From positions 62,001-126,000 of the forward strand of contig NZ_CABPSC010000009.1 of the NCBI RefSeq assembly GCF_902459585.1: DNA of 64,000 bases, read 5' to 3'. Source of the DNA: Pandoraea nosoerga. GTDB taxonomy: Bacteria > Pseudomonadota > Gammaproteobacteria > Burkholderiales > Burkholderiaceae. Positions 62,432 to 64,000 of this stretch are shown in pieces. Under the pieces are notes generated by a model. The model had not been told where the DNA came from. It did no database searches and saw only the letters and a list, made by a program, of their open reading frames with translations. The translations under genes were made by a program, and so were the position numbers. Within the stretch, counting starts at the first letter, position 1. Each line of letters starts with the position of its first letter.

Positions 62432-63442
62432 TTACAGGAACTGCTTGCCGACCCACCAGGCGATGGCGGCAATGAAAGCCGAAGCCGGGATCGTCAAAAT
62501 CCACGCCCATACGATGTTGCCCGCCACGCCCCAGCGCACGGCCGAGAGCTTCTGCGTCGCGCCGACGCCAACGATGGCGCCCGTAATCGTGTGCGTCGTC
62601 GACACCGGCACGCCGAGCCACGAGGCGAAGAACAGCGTGAAGGCACCGCCCGTCTCGGCACAGAAACCGCCCACCGGCTTGAGCTTGGTGATCTTCTGTC
62701 CCATCGTGCGCACGATGCGCCAGCCGCCGAACATGGTGCCCAGACCAATGGCCAGATAGCAGCCGACGATCACCCACAGCGGCGGCTCGGCGGCCTGCTG
62801 CGGCCACAGTCCGGCGGCGATCAGCAGCATCCAGATGATGCCGATGGTCTTCTGCGCGTCGTTACCGCCATGCCCGAGGCTGTACATGCCGGCCGAAACC
62901 AGTTGCAGGCGGCGGAACCAGCGGTCCACGCGGGCGGGCGGCGTGCGAAAGCACAGCCACGACACCACGAGCATGAAGAACGAACCGAGCACGAAGCCGA
63001 GCAGCGGCGACACGAAAATGAAGGCCACGGTCTGCAGCAGGCCGCTCGCCACGAGCGAGCCGGTGCCCGCCTTGGCCACCGCCGCGCCGACCAGGCCGCC
63101 GATCAGCGCATGCGACGAGCTTGACGGAATACCGTAGTACCACGTGATGATGTTCCAGGCGATCGCCCCGACGAGCGCGCCGAAAATCACGTAGTGATCG
63201 ACGATCTCCGGGTGAACCGTGCCCTTGCCCACCGTCGCGGCCACTTTCAGGTGAAAGATGAACAGCGCGATGATATTGAACATGGCGGCGAAAGCCACCG
63301 CCTGGTGCGGCTTGAGCACGCCCGTCGACACCACCGTGGCGATGGAGTTGGCGGCGTCGTGAAAGCCGTTCATGAAGTCGAACAGGAGCGCCAGCGCGAC
63401 CAGCAGTCCGACCAGCCAAAGGCTGATGTGCAGCGTTGCCAT
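62432..63442 (-). CDS. pit: PiT-family inorganic phosphate transporter
   Basis: 336 residues, about ten membrane segments, low-affinity phosphate (as metal-phosphate) : proton symporter. Both family signatures are visible: FDFMNGFHDAANSIATVVSTGVL (about 22-44) and, in the second half, VGGFCAETGGAFTLFFASWLGVPVSTTHTITGAIVG (about 264-299); GHGGNDAQKTIG lies in the middle loop. The DUF47 gene is 21 bases upstream; such pairs are conserved, the DUF47 protein being needed for or controlling the transporter. Confidence 0.95.
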   Translation of the reverse strand: MATLHISLWLVGLLVALALLFDFMNGFHDAANSIATVVSTGVLKPHQAVAFAAMFNIIALFIFHLKVAATVGKGTVHPEIVDHYVIFGALVGAIAWNIITWYYGIPSSSSHALIGGLVGAAVAKAGTGSLVASGLLQTVAFIFVSPLLGFVLGSFFMLVVSWLCFRTPPARVDRWFRRLQLVSAGMYSLGHGGNDAQKTIGIIWMLLIAAGLWPQQAAEPPLWVIVGCYLAIGLGTMFGGWRIVRTMGQKITKLKPVGGFCAETGGAFTLFFASWLGVPVSTTHTITGAIVGVGATQKLSAVRWGVAGNIVWAWILTIPASAFIAAIAWWVGKQFL

Positions 63443-63463
63443 CGAAAATCTCCGCTCGGGCGC

Positions 63464-64000
63464 TCAGGCGTTTTCCAGCACAATGCCTTCGATGATGTTG
63501 GCAACGTCCTCGCACTTGTCGGTCACCGACTCGAGCAATTCCGACACGGCCTTCTGCTTGATGAGTTCCTTCACGTCGGCCTCTTCGCGGAACAGCTTGG
63601 AGAGCGAGGCGCGCAGCAGACGGTCGGCTTCCGACTCGAGTCCGTCGATCTCTTCGCACAGTTTGAGGATCTCGCGCGCCCGGTCCATGTCACCCAGCAG
63701 CGCCACGGTGCTTTGCACGCGCTCGCAGCACTTCACGCAGATCTCGCCGAGCGTGCGGGCCTCGGCCGGCACGCGCTTGATGTCGTACATCCAGACGGCC
63801 GTGGCGACGTCTTCCATCAGGTCCAGGATGTCGTCCATCGTGCTGATCAACTTGTGGATCTCGTCGCGATCGAACGGCGTGATGAACGTCTTGTGCATCA
63901 GGTCGATGGTCTCGTGCGTGATGCGATCCGCTTTCTTCTCGTTGTTCTGCACGGCGACGGTGCGTGCCTCGGCATTGGGCAGATCGTTGAGCATGGCAGA
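63464..64000 (-). CDS. DUF47/PhoU-like Pit accessory protein (5' end cut by window)
   Basis: The visible 178 codons run to the window edge; residues before MLNDLPNAE are missing, about 30 by family length. All-helical PhoU-like protein: KKADRITHETIDLMHKTFITPFDRDEIHKL (metal-site region), DILDLMEDVATAVWMY, ILKLCEEIDGLESEADRLLRASLSKLF, CEDVANIIEGIVLENA. In other bacteria it (YkaA/Pap) works with PiT in phosphate uptake. It is upstream of and probably co-transcribed with pit. Confidence 0.94.
   Translation of the reverse strand, partial: SAMLNDLPNAEARTVAVQNNEKKADRITHETIDLMHKTFITPFDRDEIHKLISTMDDILDLMEDVATAVWMYDIKRVPAEARTLGEICVKCCERVQSTVALLGDMDRAREILKLCEEIDGLESEADRLLRASLSKLFREEADVKELIKQKAVSELLESVTDKCEDVANIIEGIVLENA

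Overview
The window reads as a chromosomal core segment of a high-GC betaproteobacterium of the order Burkholderiales. Gene order (smc-zipA-ligA, dapC-dapD-yffB-dapE-prmB, lplT divergent from alr-radA, alaA-hom-thrC-moeA-moaD-moaE near clpB, and an aminoarabinose locus with a split arnA) is of Burkholderia/Pandoraea type. My impression is Pandoraea, but that is inference; no rRNA or other marker is present. I saw no tRNA, rRNA, insertion sequence, prophage, integrase or CRISPR array. About 55 protein genes are packed tightly, many with 1-4 base start/stop overlaps.

Layout: 1-6.0 kb, minus strand: smc, zipA and the 5' part of ligA. 6.2-7.1 kb: a DMT-family exporter. 7.4-12 kb: lysine/diaminopimelate genes dapC, dapD, dapE with a Spx/ArsC-like gene and prmB. 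12-16 kb: cardiolipin synthase and a YheS-type ABC-F ATPase. 15.7-18.2 kb, minus: alr and radA, divergent from lplT-thiD. 20.8-24.3 kb, minus: tsaB-rimI-udg-DUF1853, joined by start/stop overlaps. 24.3-26.6 kb: an RhlE-type helicase with a long leader. 26.8-34 kb: proline iminopeptidase and the glyoxylate shunt (aceB, HAD dehalogenase, LysR, UspA, aceA). 34.3-39.6 kb: a second DMT exporter, a gamma-glutamylcyclotransferase-like protein, an AraC regulator and a DUF2306/LytS-like kinase/LytTR operon. 40-43.4 kb: clpB and a group III truncated haemoglobin. 43.5-49.7 kb, minus: alaA-hom-thrC-moeA-moaD-moaE. 50-58.2 kb: the Mth938-like gene and arnT, arnE-like, arnB, arnC, arnA (two genes) and arnD, which make and attach 4-amino-4-deoxy-L-arabinose to lipid A. 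58.3-62 kb: bcp, phoH2 and an NlpC/P60 lipoprotein. 62.1-64 kb, minus: a 35-residue Fur-box gene, a PiT phosphate transporter and its DUF47 partner (cut by the window edge).

Most of the window is ordinary housekeeping. The least explained items are in the gaps: the isolated 35-codon gene at 62106-62213 with a near-consensus Fur box and ideal ribosome binding site, beside a nine-copy 8-base repeat; a strong terminator followed by a second hairpin between arnA and arnD; palindromes upstream of the Mth938/arnT and arnE units; an AT-rich island upstream of aceA; and in-frame 9-base tandem repeats in zipA and in the neighbouring araC-like and lytTR genes.
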